Program-made: the position numbers and the translations under genes
Source: Pomacea canaliculata
Lineage: Eukaryota > Mollusca > Gastropoda > Architaenioglossa > Ampullariidae
Length of the DNA stretch: 64,000 bases
Assembly: GCF_003073045.1 (NCBI RefSeq)
Contig: NC_037590.1
Location: 44,742,296 to 44,806,295, forward strand
Direction: 5' to 3'
Notes under the pieces: generated by a model
The model's input: the letters and a program-made list of their open reading frames with translations, nothing else
Told to the model about the DNA's origin: nothing
Databases searched by the model: none
In this document: piece by piece, positions 1-11,575 of the stretch
How the letters are laid out: each line of letters begins with the position of its first letter
How positions within the stretch are numbered: position 1 is the first letter of the stretch

Positions 1-3000
1 AGCTTGACGCTGGACCACACCGGACCGTGTTCTGTGGTCGTCTCTCTGCTAGAGATCATCGACAAACTTCGGCCGAGCGCTGAAGATGTGCACATCGGCT
101 TCGTTATCTTCAGAGTCAGTTCCCACTAAGCGTAGGTCCGCGGTCAGGTTGTCTAAGTTCATTGGGGTTTAGCGTGTCTGTCTTGGTTTGTGTCCACATC
201 CCCGCACCATGACGATTACTGCTAAGGTTAAATCTTGTAGTCAAGGTAATGAATTACGTTTTTTGTGCTAACTATTTACTGCTATTTTTCTAAACTATTT
301 CCCTGCTTCCCAACCTGAAACCGTCGTTCCTCGTCTGACCAGCGCTCGCTTGTCTGATTCCCACCGTATTTCTCGCGTCTCACCTGTCTGCTCGCAGTTC
401 AAGCCTGGAGTAGCACCGCCAGACCGACTTACGCCAGAGAACTTCTCCGAGCACACACCACAGCTCGTGGACACATCCGGAATCTTCTGGCCATATAGAG
501 AACGCGCCATCAGTTTCGTCCTTGACCCTGGAACGTATATCATTGTACCCTGCACTTACGTCCCGGTAGAGGCAGAGTTCTATTTAAGAATATTTTCGGC
601 GAAGGAAGTGGTTGTCTGGTATGACCTTTTTTATTATTGCTGTTGTTGTGATATTGTTAGAACGAATATTTTTCAGAAAATAACGTTGCATTCTTTTTGT
701 TTCCTTGAACTGTCTTCGTTCTTGATTTCAAAACTGATTTTGATTTTACTGATGTTAACTGTTCCTGTAATTGTGAGTGAAACTGTTACTATTAACTGAG
801 GCTAACATGATTGATTACCAAATTGTGTTTTTTCAGTCCTGCTGAAGAGAGTCTCGGACCGATAAGAGTGAGCATTCTCTCGTTATTTTATTTATTTGTA
901 AACGTCATGCCATTTTCTACAACCCAAAGTTCTTGGAAATATCAACCATGTTGACGGCATGAGCAAGTGGCATCTCGATCCCCTTTACAGACATGGGTTT
1001 TTTTCAAGGCTTTGTTTAAATCTTTGCTAGGTTAAACTTCCTGTGATTATAGGATTATCTAGAGCAGCTGTTGTCCTTCTTGCGTCGCTTCGTCCTTAGA
1101 CCAGTTGTCTCACAGGGTCTCAACCAAGCTACTCTGTTCATATTTTTGTTTGATTTTCAGGACTTAATGCTTCCACAAAGTAATTTGATAGACAGTCTCT
1201 TCCAGAAGCATCGAGGGCCTGATGGCAAGGTTGATGCCAGGGGCTTACACAAAATTCTACAAGAGGCGAAAAGAGAAAGTATGTATTTTTTCTCCGTCTC
1301 TCTTTCTATAATCCATCCTCCTATCTCTACCTCCTTCTCTCTCTAATCTTTTCCTCCCTTTTATCTTTCTTTCTGTTCATCCTTCCCTGCCCTTTTTCAC
1401 TCCCTTGAACATCGTTCTCCAAATACGTGACCTTTCTTTTCCCCTAGTGACCGGCAAATCTGACGGCTACTCTCTGGAAACTTGCCGCTGTCTTCTCTCC
1501 CTGTACGACGTATCCTTTTTGGTGTTCTCTTGACCTCTTTCGGGTTTCTTGCTTATCCACTCGAAAACTATGAGCAGAGGTTTAAACGACTAAGTCGCGA
1601 GCTTGCACTTTGACAGACTGTTTTACTCGTCTGTGAGAGTGCGTGCATGCGTTTCCTCTTTTTTTTTTTTTCTTGCCCTTTGCTGTATGCGTTTTATTGC
1701 TGTCATTTTACAGAATTTTACTTCCGATACTGTAATTCACTTAAAGCAATTTGGTTTTGAATGCTTTTCAATTTTAATTAATAAATTAGTTTATAATATC
1801 AATCTTTGACGATGTGAAGCCGCTTGTCACGGGACTCCTTGACCTCACCAAGGTGAAGAAAGCGTGGAAAAAAATTCAGTTATGGGCAGTGAGTGGGCAG
1901 TTTCTTTCATTTTCCTTTTTCTTTCTTTCATTTTTTTCTTTATTCTCCTATCGTTTTTCTATCTTTTTTATTTGTATATTTTAATCGAAAGCAGTAAAGC
2001 ATTGCGTGAAGCTGAAACTTCAGGAGTTTTAGTCATACGAGCACAGTTACCTCCCCGTAATTTGTGGTTTGTTTCCCTTGCAGATTGCTTTCCAAGAAGC
2101 AGACGTAAACCATGACAATATGGTCAGTCCCACGGAGCTAAATGACCTCTTCCGCAAATACAGTCAGTAAAGTGTTCAGTATGTTTATGTAGTAATCAAA
2201 AAATAACTAAGAGACATTATTGATGGACTACAGAAAGGTCACAGAAGTGCACTTGATTAAACCAGTCTGACGAGTCCGTTGTGTCATGGGAAGGTCTGAA
2301 TCTTTCGCTGTGGGCTGTGAGGGAGAGGCAAACAGTAGTCTGCTGTGTGCAACCCATCACGTCACAGGTCACGGGTGGTTACATCTACTCCAATTGCTTG
2401 GCGTCACGAGCACTGGAGCACTAAGGCATGTCACTAAGTGTTGTCATTTCTAGCCTCGTTTTATCAACGATGATGACCTTCTTGTCACAGTTCATGCGCA
2501 GTTATTCCTTCTATTTGCAGATTTCACCATCGACTCCATGGCGTTACATCGTGTGGTGCGGCGTTATGGAGATCGTAATGGCGACATGGAAGAGGACGAC
2601 TTCATGCAGGCCTTCTTCCGTATCTTTGACCTCTACCGTCAGTGTCTTCAACTCACCTTCCTTCCTTTCATCCTTTTATCATTTTTATGACTACTTATAT
2701 CATTTGTCTGACTGCTTACATCGAAATTATTTGTCCATATTCAAAGTCTGCTGTTTTCTGCATAAACGCACTCTTGTTTTTACGCCTTCATTCATTTTGC
2801 CTTAGATCAGAGGTTATTGAATCTTTTAAATGTGCACTGAATACACATCTCTTCGTTCAGCATTACTCCTAACAACACTCCACACAATGCTAATCCTTTT
2901 ACCACACACCTCTTTCCCCATTTTCCATTTATTGCTACTTCCCTGCTCTTCTTCCTCTGCTATTACCCGATTCCGCTTTGCGTTTTCTATATTTGTCTTT

Positions 3001-3685
3001 CATCAGTACTGTTCTTCCTTCCCATCCTTCGTATGTTGTCATGTCTCGTTCTCCTTCCGAGCCTGGGAATACGCTATGAAAATCACGTGATGATTGGCGT
3101 GTTCTGCTAGTTACAAAACGCATTTTACTTAAATGTTATGCAATATTGTCACTTTGTCATTTAAAGGAAGAAATGTAAAATTAACTGTGCCTCCTTTGAA
3201 GATGTGGCTTACTCTAAACAGAATGAACTGTCTCAGTTTGAGCTATTGAGATGCACCGCTGTCACCACTGTTTAACTGTGTAGCCCCAGGCAGTTCCCCA
3301 TCCATTACTTGACTTGGCGCTATTTTTGTTTATCTCTTGCCAGAAATTTTCAAAAGAAAATCATCGAAAGGCAGGATCTCAATGAACCTGAATGAGGTGA
3401 GCAACTGTCACTGTGGTGTCCACGATTTCTTTGCCAGCTGCTTATATCAGTTTGTTCGTTCATGAGGTCGTGACTGATTTGTTTCCTGCAAGAACTCGCT
3501 GTAAGACAAACTCAGCTGGAAACAGACTTGTGTCTTGTGAAAGGCTCAAAATCTGGAAACGCCGAATATATGTAAACATACTTATGACTCAGCAACCTTC
3601 AAAGTGTGTTGGCCAATGTCCGAACAATTTTTTTCTCATTGTTCTCTTGCGTTTTCAGTGGATGGCGGCAACGCTGTACTCGTGA
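1..3685 (+). CDS. Calpain, C-terminal part (domain III C2-like + penta-EF-hand), 5' end outside window
   Basis: Calcium-dependent cysteine protease; the catalytic domains lie upstream of the window. Exons: 1-114, 398-618, 837-867, 1161-1278, 1448-1509, 1820-1888, 2084-2162, 2521-2637, 3344-3396, 3659-3685 (stop TGA). Together they give 891 nt (296 residues) with every phase matching. The first two exons encode domain III: a strand ending HIGFVIFR, then LDPGTYIIVPCTY and FYLRIFSAK, the calpain PGxYxxVPST and FxLRVFS signatures. The remaining exons encode the PEF domain. Its third loop (DVNHDNMVSPTE) is close to a canonical calcium loop; the second (around PLVTGLLDLTKV) lacks most acidic ligands. 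The protein ends WMAATLYS, as calpains end WLxLTMYS. The acceptor at 1820 has a poor pyrimidine tract but gives the exact EF2 length. Family call is secure; the calpain subtype cannot be decided here. Confidence 0.9.
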
Positions 3686-4008
3686 GATCTTGAAGTGCAT
3701 GTATCACAAGTTGGTCGAGCGTTGCTGCCATGGTAGTCACACATCGCCTTTGTCAACACAATGGAAAAGAACACTAACGGATCACGTGTCTTCCACATGA
3801 TGCCATGACAACTGACTCGCATTAATGAGGTCATCTCTTGCCTCGCCACCTCGAAAAAAGGCAGAAATTCTCTCGCCTCTCATTTTTCTCTCTGTCTCGC
3901 TCTTTGTCCTTTGACTGGTATGAACGAATTTCACATTAAAACTTGGAAGAGAAAGTTATTTCTTGGATGTGAACGAGTGGTGTAAAATATTTCGTCTAAT
4001 TATCGCAC

Positions 4009-4014
4009 AATAAA
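4009..4014 (+). terminator. Candidate poly(A) signal of the calpain gene
   Basis: AATAAA about 325 bp after the calpain stop codon. A second candidate, ATTAAA, lies at 3935-3940. Either could serve; no transcript end is visible from sequence. Confidence 0.45.
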
Positions 4015-4088
4015 ACCTGTTACAGAGTATTTTTGTATTTGATGAACGGTACTTTTACTTGATAATGACTATATCATCACACGTGACA

Positions 4089-4141
4089 CAATAATAATAG
4101 TTTTATAGCGCTTCCTTGTGGGCAGCAAGCTCAGCGCGCTT
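4089..4141. repeat. Short dispersed repeat fragment (TTTATAGCGC...GCAAGCTCAGCGCGCTT type)
   Basis: An ATAATAATA stretch is followed by TTTATAGCGC and then GCAAGCTCAGCGCGCTT. A related but diverged copy occurs at 53733-53801 in PKD2 intron 3. The pattern resembles tails of short interspersed repeats common in molluscs; the family name is not assigned. Confidence 0.4.
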
Positions 4142-4438
4142 GGACGTAAGCAATCGGTCAGTAATATGATGTATATAAGCAGATTCTACAGCACAATCTC
4201 ACCATCGACAAGCTCAATGTTGTAAACAGACTAAACAAGTAAAACGACAGCCTTACGCAGAGCAATATTTCAGGTCTCCCACGTTCAAGGGCAAGTTAAA
4301 AAAGATTATTCTGAATGTTTCATTTCAAGTTTTAGGAAACAAATGGAGTATCCAGGCCCTGAAGAAGTGAACGAAACATCAGCTTCACAAACACACATGA
4401 CGTAGGACGACATAAAACCACAAATCCATAACACTTAC

Positions 4439-4567
4439 CTTCAGAGACAGCGTTGAGGCGAAGATATCCAAATTCTATTCTGCTAAACTTGCAGCCATAA
4501 AGCACAGGCCCTAGGTGTTCAAAATATTTCAGTGAAGTAGGCACGAATAATCCCGCAAAGTCAAAAA
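4439..4567 (-). CDS. Candidate isolated coding exon (unrecognised)
   Basis: On the minus strand a 43-codon open stretch lies between a possible acceptor (CAAG at 4571-4568) and a consensus donor (GAAG|GTAAGTG, GT at 4438-4437). The translation includes FVPTSLKYFEHLGPVLYG and SRIEFGYLRLNAV, which reads like real protein but matches no family I recognise. No partner exon was found on the minus strand nearby. It could be an exon of a gene continuing leftwards, a remnant, or chance. Confidence 0.2.
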
Positions 4568-7500
4568 CTTGAAGCAAAATGGCAAAGAGAAGAATATAAT
4601 GCGGAGACCGTTAGTGGATTTTGTCTATTGGAATAAACGACGGGGCACAGGCATTGAATAACAATCGAGAACAGCTCAACAAAAGCCACAGGCCATCTGG
4701 AAACATCAAAACGACGTGGATTCACGGACAAAACAAAAACGACAGACAGCAGCCCTCGAGCCAGGTAGGCGGAGCGACGCCACTCTCTATATTCACATTT
4801 GTGGTGAAAACTTGGTAATACGACAATGCCAGTAGCATTGCATTTGTTAGTATCATGTTTATGTCAATATTAGTGTGTTGTGCCTGTACACATAAATGAC
4901 TTATTAATTATACTAATACTAACTTTTGAGCACGATGTTCAGTTCAGTAACTAGTGGGTGAACACTACTTCACGGTCCATACACGTGCTTTTCCTAATGT
5001 TTAGTACCCGGTAGTACAATTGCCAGACGAAGAAAGATTAAGTTTCTACAATATTCTTTAATTTGCTGCCAAATTGTAGTTGAAATACGTGTTCTTGAGC
5101 TGTTCATATAAGTGACATGTGGAAGGCCTTTTTTGCAGTGACAGCTAAACAAATATGACAGCCGAGCTATTTGTGGCTACAATGATACTGATATGAGATC
5201 ATTGCTCTCCTGTGCTAATGACATTAATTTCCTGCTTGCTTCTAAATTGTTGCTTTATTTGTATAAGGTTTCATGACAGGCAGTTGCTGTGGTTCTCGTT
5301 ATTGCGCGTGTGTGTAGGTGACACTCTTTTTCTCCAAGCCCCTTCCCTACCCTGTAACATTACCACAACCTTCCATCGTCTCCTTGCAAGTACTCACAAC
5401 AACCGGACTGTCTGGCTCCCGTTGCCCGCTATCTTTTCCATCATCAACTTCAGGAGTTTGATGATGCTTGAGAATGGGAGCTAAATTTCTTGTTTTTTCC
5501 GTGAGCCGTTCACCGTTCGCAAAATGTGTGTGTGTGTGTATTCTGGGATGAGAATGAAGAGTAATGGACACTTGTTTCTCTGCTATCTCTGAATCTCGTA
5601 TTCCTGAAAAACAAGGGAGGAAAGTAGTACTGTACCTTGACACTTCGGCAAATCATCTACTGCTTCTACCTAATGTGATGCTGGATTGGGAGGTAAGGTG
5701 AAGGGATGCTCTGGCCCTCATCCTTCCTCTGATTTGCGCGCGTCTGACAAAGGCGAGACACCTGCTGACCACGGCATGCATGCAGGCAGTGCCATTCTCG
5801 GCTGTTCTCGCGCGCTCCTGCGTGGTGGACCTGCACTCGGAAACACCTTCCCCGAACTTGCTGTGTGTCATCTCGGAGCGCTTTGAACACTTACCTGCCA
5901 GATTTGCAGACTTCTGAAAAGTGAAAGTAAGTACTAAGTTATTCCATCATCAGTAAGTTCCATTCAGTAAGAAACAACTGAAAAATGTTTAAATTTAAGT
6001 TGAATTGGTATACAAATCCCGATTATATTTATTAGACTAATTTCTTTTCTCGGGAAACCTATTTATTTATTTGGTTGACTAATTAATTGAATTTTTTGAG
6101 TCGTTATTCTCATTGTTCTTTGTTTATTTCACTGGTTAGTTCACTAGTTATTTCTGACGGTGCAAGACTTGTTTATTTCTTCAGAGATTAGGAGCAACGC
6201 TCGTAATGTTCTATATATATGTGATATCATTCAACACAAGAAAACAGTAGGAGAGGCTTTAAAAATTCGCAGTGACTGGGAATTTGGGATAGAATACCAA
6301 TGTAAGAGCTTGCATTGTCTGGTTAATCTCGTGCACAAATGGGCATCCTTTTTCTTCTTTTTTTTTCTATCCGCTCCAGCAAGAGAGAGTCACTGCAGTC
6401 TCGTGAGGTCTTCATGGCAACACACATCCGGCATCTGCATTAGGCGTCAGTTTTACATGAAAAATGATGGTCGTTCTGATAATAGCAGCGGTCGACATAG
6501 TTATTTAAAATGACAGGTCTTACGTTTCGGATGCCCACCATTGGATTGAATTACGACATAACAAATATTTTCGAAATGATTGTAGGCCTTCCATGTAAAA
6601 ACAAGCTTTCGGACAAAGGCTTGAGAAGAAGGCCGCACGCCCACACTTGCAAAGTTCATGTTCACATGTGCGAGCGCAGGTCCACAAACGCACAGACACG
6701 CACCGTCACACATACAGAGAGAGAAAGTTTCAGCAGTCCTGTTCGCGGCCTTCGTGAATTTTTGTTTGGTTATTGCGACGAAGCAACAAAATATCGTTAG
6801 AGATATTAGATATAGAGATACATCTTTGCTTCACAGTTGGAGATACGCAGCCAAAGATACCAGATGTCGTCTGAGAGCAGGTTCAAAGTGGTTTGGTACA
6901 CGTAGATATGGTCAGATTCTGAGGGGTGGCAAGTGAGAGAGGGGGAGAAATAGGTAAACTGTTTTAAGACAGTCTATAAACTTGGTGAACAAGCCGTTTG
7001 TGAACATAGCACTTCCCCAGATCATTGCCAGCCATGCTTTGGGAAAATGAGAATGAAGAGATGTTGAGATAAACAGGCGCTTCATGCTGTCTGGTACCTC
7101 GCTCATTTTTAAGGCTCACATCACTGATGTCGTCATCCAGAAAAAAACACATATCTTGATTGCTCATTCAGATCATAATTATCAAGAAAAACTGTCTCTA
7201 ATGACCTTGTTATGATTTCGTCTTTGCAAACTCCTTTATCTCTCCTTCTTCTGCCTTATGGTACATTTCGGGCTTCAGCTAAAGAGGGCTTATTTCGCAC
7301 AGGCTCGAGCTTTCCCTCTATCTGCCCCAAATTTTGTACGATTTTTATAAAATTCTCGCTTTTTCCGCCAGGAATGCGCTTTTTAGAGGTCAGAATCGTG
7401 ACGTCACATTTGTACATAAATACGCTTAATTACTTTATGGTTCCGGCTTTCCCATGGTTGATGCCTTCAAGATGTAATTTTGTCTGGGTACACTGCTGGG

Positions 7501-8424
7501 GCCAGTTCCACAACACATTTCTGGTTTTAAACACGTTTAGGCGTTAAATCTATTTAGATAATCAGTTTTATAGAAACAGCGCACAATATAAGTTTATAAC
7601 TTTTTAAACTAAACTTTTTAATGAAATGAAATTATTGAAGCCACACTTTCGTTTTAGTCAGCACATTTTCTGCTTTTGCAAAACGTTTAAATTTGCTGAT
7701 TACGAACAGTTTTTATCCTAGCCCCTGATGTGAGTGTTGTTAACCTCTTTCTGTCTGAGTGCACCTCGAGACCGGAAAAAGGGGTATTTACCCAATTTGG
7801 GGAACTAATATCCTGTACTAAGCTTTACCCAGTCGTTAGTCAACAGTTTTGCAGCCCACTACGCCTTTAAGTAACACCTTTACTCTCCTGTAGAGAATCA
7901 CTCGGTATCAATTACCTCTGAAACCGTGAGCTGACTTCAACCACAGACTTCAGTGCATGACGTGTGGCGGGTGCTCCGCTCGTTAGGACTGGGCTGGAGA
8001 CTTCTCCTAACGGCCTTACCCTCCTGCGATCACATTCATCAAGCTCGGTGCGAAATGTATCGCTTTCTGCCGTTAGACCGTCCTGTCTGATATCGTTTCT
8101 GCCTTGTTTACTTTTGTTCATCTTCATCCCCAATGCTTCTCTAGCAACAAGGACGGTGGCTGCTGCAGCTCAGTGTCTGTGATGCTTGATTTTCTACTGG
8201 CGCCTGCCTTGACAAGTGTCTTCTGTCCGAGAGATTTTTCACGTTCACAGGAAACCAAATCCCATTGGCGCTTGAGGGACCGCGTTTCACTCCAGTGTCT
8301 GTCTTTCGTGTCTGGACTTCATCAAGGAAGCTGACATCTCTCCCCCATTGCGCTTGCCCTCCCATATCTCCCCAGCCCTCATCCTGCCTCCTTCCTTCCG
8401 GCCTGGCGATGCGGTGTCGGGGTG

Positions 8425-8438
8425 GTTGCCATAGCAAT
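8425..8438. promoter_or_regulatory. RFX X-box (GTTGCCATAGCAAT)
   Basis: Imperfect palindrome with half-sites GTTGCC and AGCAAT separated by AT, 12 of 14 bases identical to GTTGCCATGGCAAC. X-boxes bound by RFX factors typically lie about 100 bp upstream of ciliary genes. It is 128 bp before the ATG of the candidate exon at 8566. Function is inferred from motif and position only. Confidence 0.5.
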
Positions 8439-8565
8439 GCACGCGACGTGCATGTTTGGTTCTGCTAGTAGGGTCCGGCCGTCTGGGTTCTTTCAAGTTT
8501 CGCTTTGTGCAAACGATGAGAAGCAATCACTGACAGCCAGAAAAAAACTCATAACTTAAACAAAC

Positions 8566-8633
8566 ATGGCGGGACTGGATCTGCAGGCGTCGGTCATCTC
8601 TGAACAAACTTTGTTTAGCCTTCAGCTTGCAGA
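8566..8633 (+). CDS. Candidate first coding exon of an unidentified gene
   Basis: ATG in good context (CAAACATGGCG) opens 22 codons plus two bases, translating MAGLDLQASVISEQTLFSLQ then LA, and ends at a strong donor GA|GTGAGT. It lies 128 bp downstream of the X-box at 8425 in a GC-richer setting, as expected for a promoter-proximal first exon. I do not recognise the protein and found no convincing second exon before the transporter gene at 11960. Intron 1 may carry the nested transposons, or the rest of the gene may be lost. The phase does not fit splicing into the transporter frame. Confidence 0.3.
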
Positions 8634-9671
8634 GTGAGTCACGCGCTAAATCTTTTGTTTATGTTCTCCTGACTTCTTCCAGATGTTGGTTTACAACATA
8701 ACTTTGGATATAGTAATAGGGCATGATATGTACCTTGTGCTGACCACAAAGTTGCGGTAAATCTCAGCTTGATAGCTCGGGGGCGAGAGTTGGGGATAAT
8801 ATTAATATTTATTGGGGATAATATTTATTCAAATGATACTTTTTTTTACCAACGTCTTTGTTTTCAAACATTCGTGAAACTATTAATTCTGAGCAGTCCT
8901 GCGTTTTCTGTGACATCACTTTCCTGTAACAGACGAAAAGGTCTTTTTGATCAAGTTATTCCATATTCTTTAGATATAAAAAAATAATGCTTTATATATG
9001 CAAATCTTGGACAACAAATACCATTCGTTTCTCCCCCCGCACCGATTCAATACCACGAAGCAATCTGTTTGTCCTTGTGCTTCATGGGTCACTTTCCAAT
9101 TTCCGTGTGGTTTTAAGCCCTGTCGAGATTGTCAGGAATGTTACTTGTTGGAGATTTTTATCTCATAAATCGGTCTCTATCCTGATACTTTCAGTCTGCG
9201 AGAATGCGGTCTTGTCGAAGATCAACAAACAAGAGAAAAAAAACAGCATATGAGACTTGATCAACATCAAACTGATGGTTAGCTTGCGTGCTGCTCCCGC
9301 ATCTTATTGGCATAGTGTTTGATTCAGTGTTGGCTTGAGAGGACTGTAAGCTCATTTCTAAACAAAAGAATGCGTAAGAGGGAACGGCTTCCTTTTCGTA
9401 ACCAGTCGTAACCAGTAATCTATTGCGGGGGCGTCTCGGCGATAACCTCCTCCTTCCCGACCAGTGGGTTGCGGCGCCAACGTCATCTGAATCCCTAACG
9501 CCTAACTGTCAGTTAAATTTCTAATGTTTCTAAGCATTTTAGCAGACTGCTGCTGTGTTAGGCATCCAGTAAGCGTAGTCACGTGGTGCTGTGCACGTGA
9601 CCCCTGACGGCCATTATATGGCGTATGTTACAATTTAATTTATATTTTAGTCAGTAGATATCCTCTTGCTC
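8634..9671. other. Unannotated stretch between candidate exon and LINE fragment
   Basis: About 1 kb of AT-rich DNA with no protein-like frame, RNA gene or clear repeat seen. The left part would be intron if the exon at 8566 is real. The last part (about 9600-9671) probably includes the 3' flank of the LINE fragment that ends at 9672. Confidence 0.5.
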
Positions 9672-9851
9672 CTAATCACCCCCAGTGGAGCATAAGGCCG
9701 CAACCACACCCCGCCATCGGACCTGGCTCTGGGCGTCCCTTTCCAGTTGTGGCCATGTCATACCAGTTGTCTCTGCCTCTCTGTGGACTGATCTCCTCCA
9801 TGTCTGTCTGGGTTTCCCAACCTTGCTCCTCCCCTGTGGGTTCCAGCCCAG

Positions 9852-11184
9852 GGGCCGTAGTCTCATCGGGCCTCTAAGCCACTTAGATGCCATCAAAGGT
9901 CCGAGCGCCCTCTATGTGGTTTAGAGGCCGAGACATGTCGCATCTTTTGGCTGCGCTGGCGGGTGATTCGGCCTGTAAGTGTAGAGACGGCCGCTGGCGC
10001 CTGTAACTCGCGAAGGACTCGTTAAACATGGCCGCCGTGTTGTTTATGCTGTATGACGCGGACCGAAATCTTCACAGAAACAGGATATTTCGGGATCAAA
10101 GTAATCCCATCGATTTATGGGATGACATAACGATATACAAACGTTTAAAATTTCTAAGAGTTGACATCCTGGAGATCGTCGACGACATTCAGGAGACTTT
10201 AACATTTTCGAATCGAGGGTGCAGTGTCACACCGACATTGCAAGTATGTCTTGCCGTTCGTTTCTATGCTACAGGTACCTTTCAAAATGTGTGTGCTGAC
10301 CAACGTGCTGTACTATTTTTTTTTTTATTTTAAATGCTTTGTTAGCCTGGAAAGGGCCTGGGAAAATTAGGTGGAAGGGGGAGGTGTGAAAGACCCCAAT
10401 TAATGGGGCTGTCAGTGTCGACAGTCTGAGGCATCGCACAATGCTGGGATGGCCGGCCGGTCTTTTTTTTTTAAAGCAATTGGTGTTGATAGGTTGTTTT
10501 GTTGGAAGAACAAAGGAAAGAAAGCTGTGTTGATTTGAATGTTGTGTGACTGAGTGTTTTTACTTGATGGGAGCGGGGAGAAGAAGATTCTCTTCCGTAT
10601 TGTCAGTGAGTCCGGAGCGGCCGTCGCTTTTTTTTTTTTTTGTATCAAGTCTTGAACCAACTTACAAGACTGCGATGTTCTACGCCACAAGAGGCGGCAA
10701 TTTTGCAATTCGCTGCCATATAGGGCTCTTCTTTCTATTAGTTATTTCATTTGTCAACGAACTCATTAAGCACACCTTTTCCAACCTTACCTCACAAAAA
10801 AAAACAAAAAAAAAAAACAAACCCAACAACAACAAAAGCACAGTCAAGATATATAAAAAGAGAAGATAACGAACACTACTTCAGTCTTTCTAACAAGATC
10901 CATATTTTTGTCATGCAGTTCGCCTTTCTCGCTTTCTTATATGCGCTATGTTGTCTGCTTCATGTTTTTCTTCCATTGTTCTCGCTAAACGTTGGTTCGC
11001 GCATGCGCACACGTGGAGTTCCCTAGGTATTCCTCAAGGTCAGGGTGTCGACGGCCCGATTGCTGAAGTGCGGTTACACGGGCGACATTTCTCGCACGCA
11101 TGGCGCTCGCCTGGCGGCCGGCCAGCTCTCGGGCCGTTGGAGCTTAGCGATCAGGAAAATGTCGACGCGATGAGACTATGGCCC
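9852..11184 (+). mobile_element. PIF/Harbinger DNA transposon, internally deleted, nested in the LINE
   Basis: Terminal inverted repeats: the left end reads GGGCCGTAGTCTCATCG and the right end, reverse-complemented, GGGCCATAGTCTCATCG (16 of 17 identical). The element is flanked by a 3-bp duplication CAG (9849-9851 and 11185-11187), which fits the CWG/TWA target preference of Harbinger elements. It carries only the N-terminal part of a HARBI1-like transposase (10028 onwards). No second ORF (Myb-like) was recognised. The rest is non-coding and includes A-rich runs near 10797-10840. The 1333-bp length and missing catalytic core indicate a non-autonomous derivative. Confidence 0.85.
10028..10293 (+). 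pseudogene. HARBI1-like transposase, N-terminal fragment
   Basis: The open frame from ATG 10028 encodes about 88 residues resembling the HARBI1 N-terminal domain: RNRIFRDQSNPIDLWDD, an RLKFLRVDILEIVDDI helix, and TPTLQVCLAVRFYATGTFQ. The ALRFYATGTFQ-like block is the family hallmark preceding the DDE nuclease. After GTFQNV the resemblance stops and the frame ends at a stop near 10331. The DDE catalytic domain is missing, so this is a truncated, inactive transposase unless the frame is spliced elsewhere, for which no exon was seen. Confidence 0.8.
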
Positions 11185-11575
11185 CAGAGCTTGTCTTGTT
11201 AAATTGTCGGCTGGCTTTCTCAAGGTGTGACCAATCCAGCCCCACTTCTGCTTCTTGATGTCTTGGCTGGCAGGTTTTTTGTTGGTTCTCTTCCACAGGT
11301 TTGTATTGGAGATCTCGGGCCATCTGATGCTGAGGATGTGGAGCAGACATCTGTTAGCGAATGTCTGAATCTTGCTGGTGATGGTGTTTGTCCCGGGCCA
11401 TGTCTCAGATCCACACAGACGGACTGACTTTACATTTGTGTTAAAGATGCGGATCTTAGTGTGTAGAGATAACGCCTTGGAATTCCAGATAGGTCGCAGG
11501 GTGTAGAATGCCTGCCTTTATTTATTCGGCTTCTTGCGTCTTCATCTGCACCTCCATCTCTGTTGAATATGCTGC

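Larger units (their letters stand above)
3686..8424. other. Intergenic region downstream of calpain
   Basis: About 4.7 kb without a recognisable gene. It holds the calpain 3' UTR, a short dispersed repeat near 4089, a weak candidate minus-strand exon at 4439-4567, a short (TG)n tract near 5527, and a somewhat GC-richer stretch at 5690-5890 and again at 7960-8470. Open frames here (for example 5653-5890) resemble nothing known and occur on both strands, so they are treated as chance. Confidence 0.6.
9672..11575 (-). mobile_element. RTE-like non-LTR retrotransposon fragment, 3' part of ORF2, interrupted by a Harbinger insertion
   Basis: Minus-strand remnant in two blocks. Block 1 (11575 to 11185) encodes motifs [54 protein letters not shown] and [20 protein letters not shown], with at least one frameshift. 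Block 2 (9851 to 9672) continues with GWNPQG, VGKPRQTWRRS, TGMTWPQLERDAQ and RWRGVVAALCSTGGD before a stop. These are the thumb and C-terminal tail of LINE reverse transcriptases common in molluscs and other invertebrates. The two blocks join in frame when the 9852-11184 insert and one copy of its CAG duplication are removed. The 5' part, including the RT catalytic motifs, is absent, as expected for a 5'-truncated LINE. Confidence 0.85.

Noticed and set aside
2802..2872. Frame reading SEVIESFKCALNTHLFVQHY, like the last residues of a LINE reverse transcriptase
   Set aside because: Only about 20 residues match the pattern, with no supporting WNxLP motif upstream; too short to call.
5653..5890. 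Overlapping open frames on both strands in a GC-richer patch
   Set aside because: Both strands are open only because the patch is GC-rich; there is no family similarity or splice structure.
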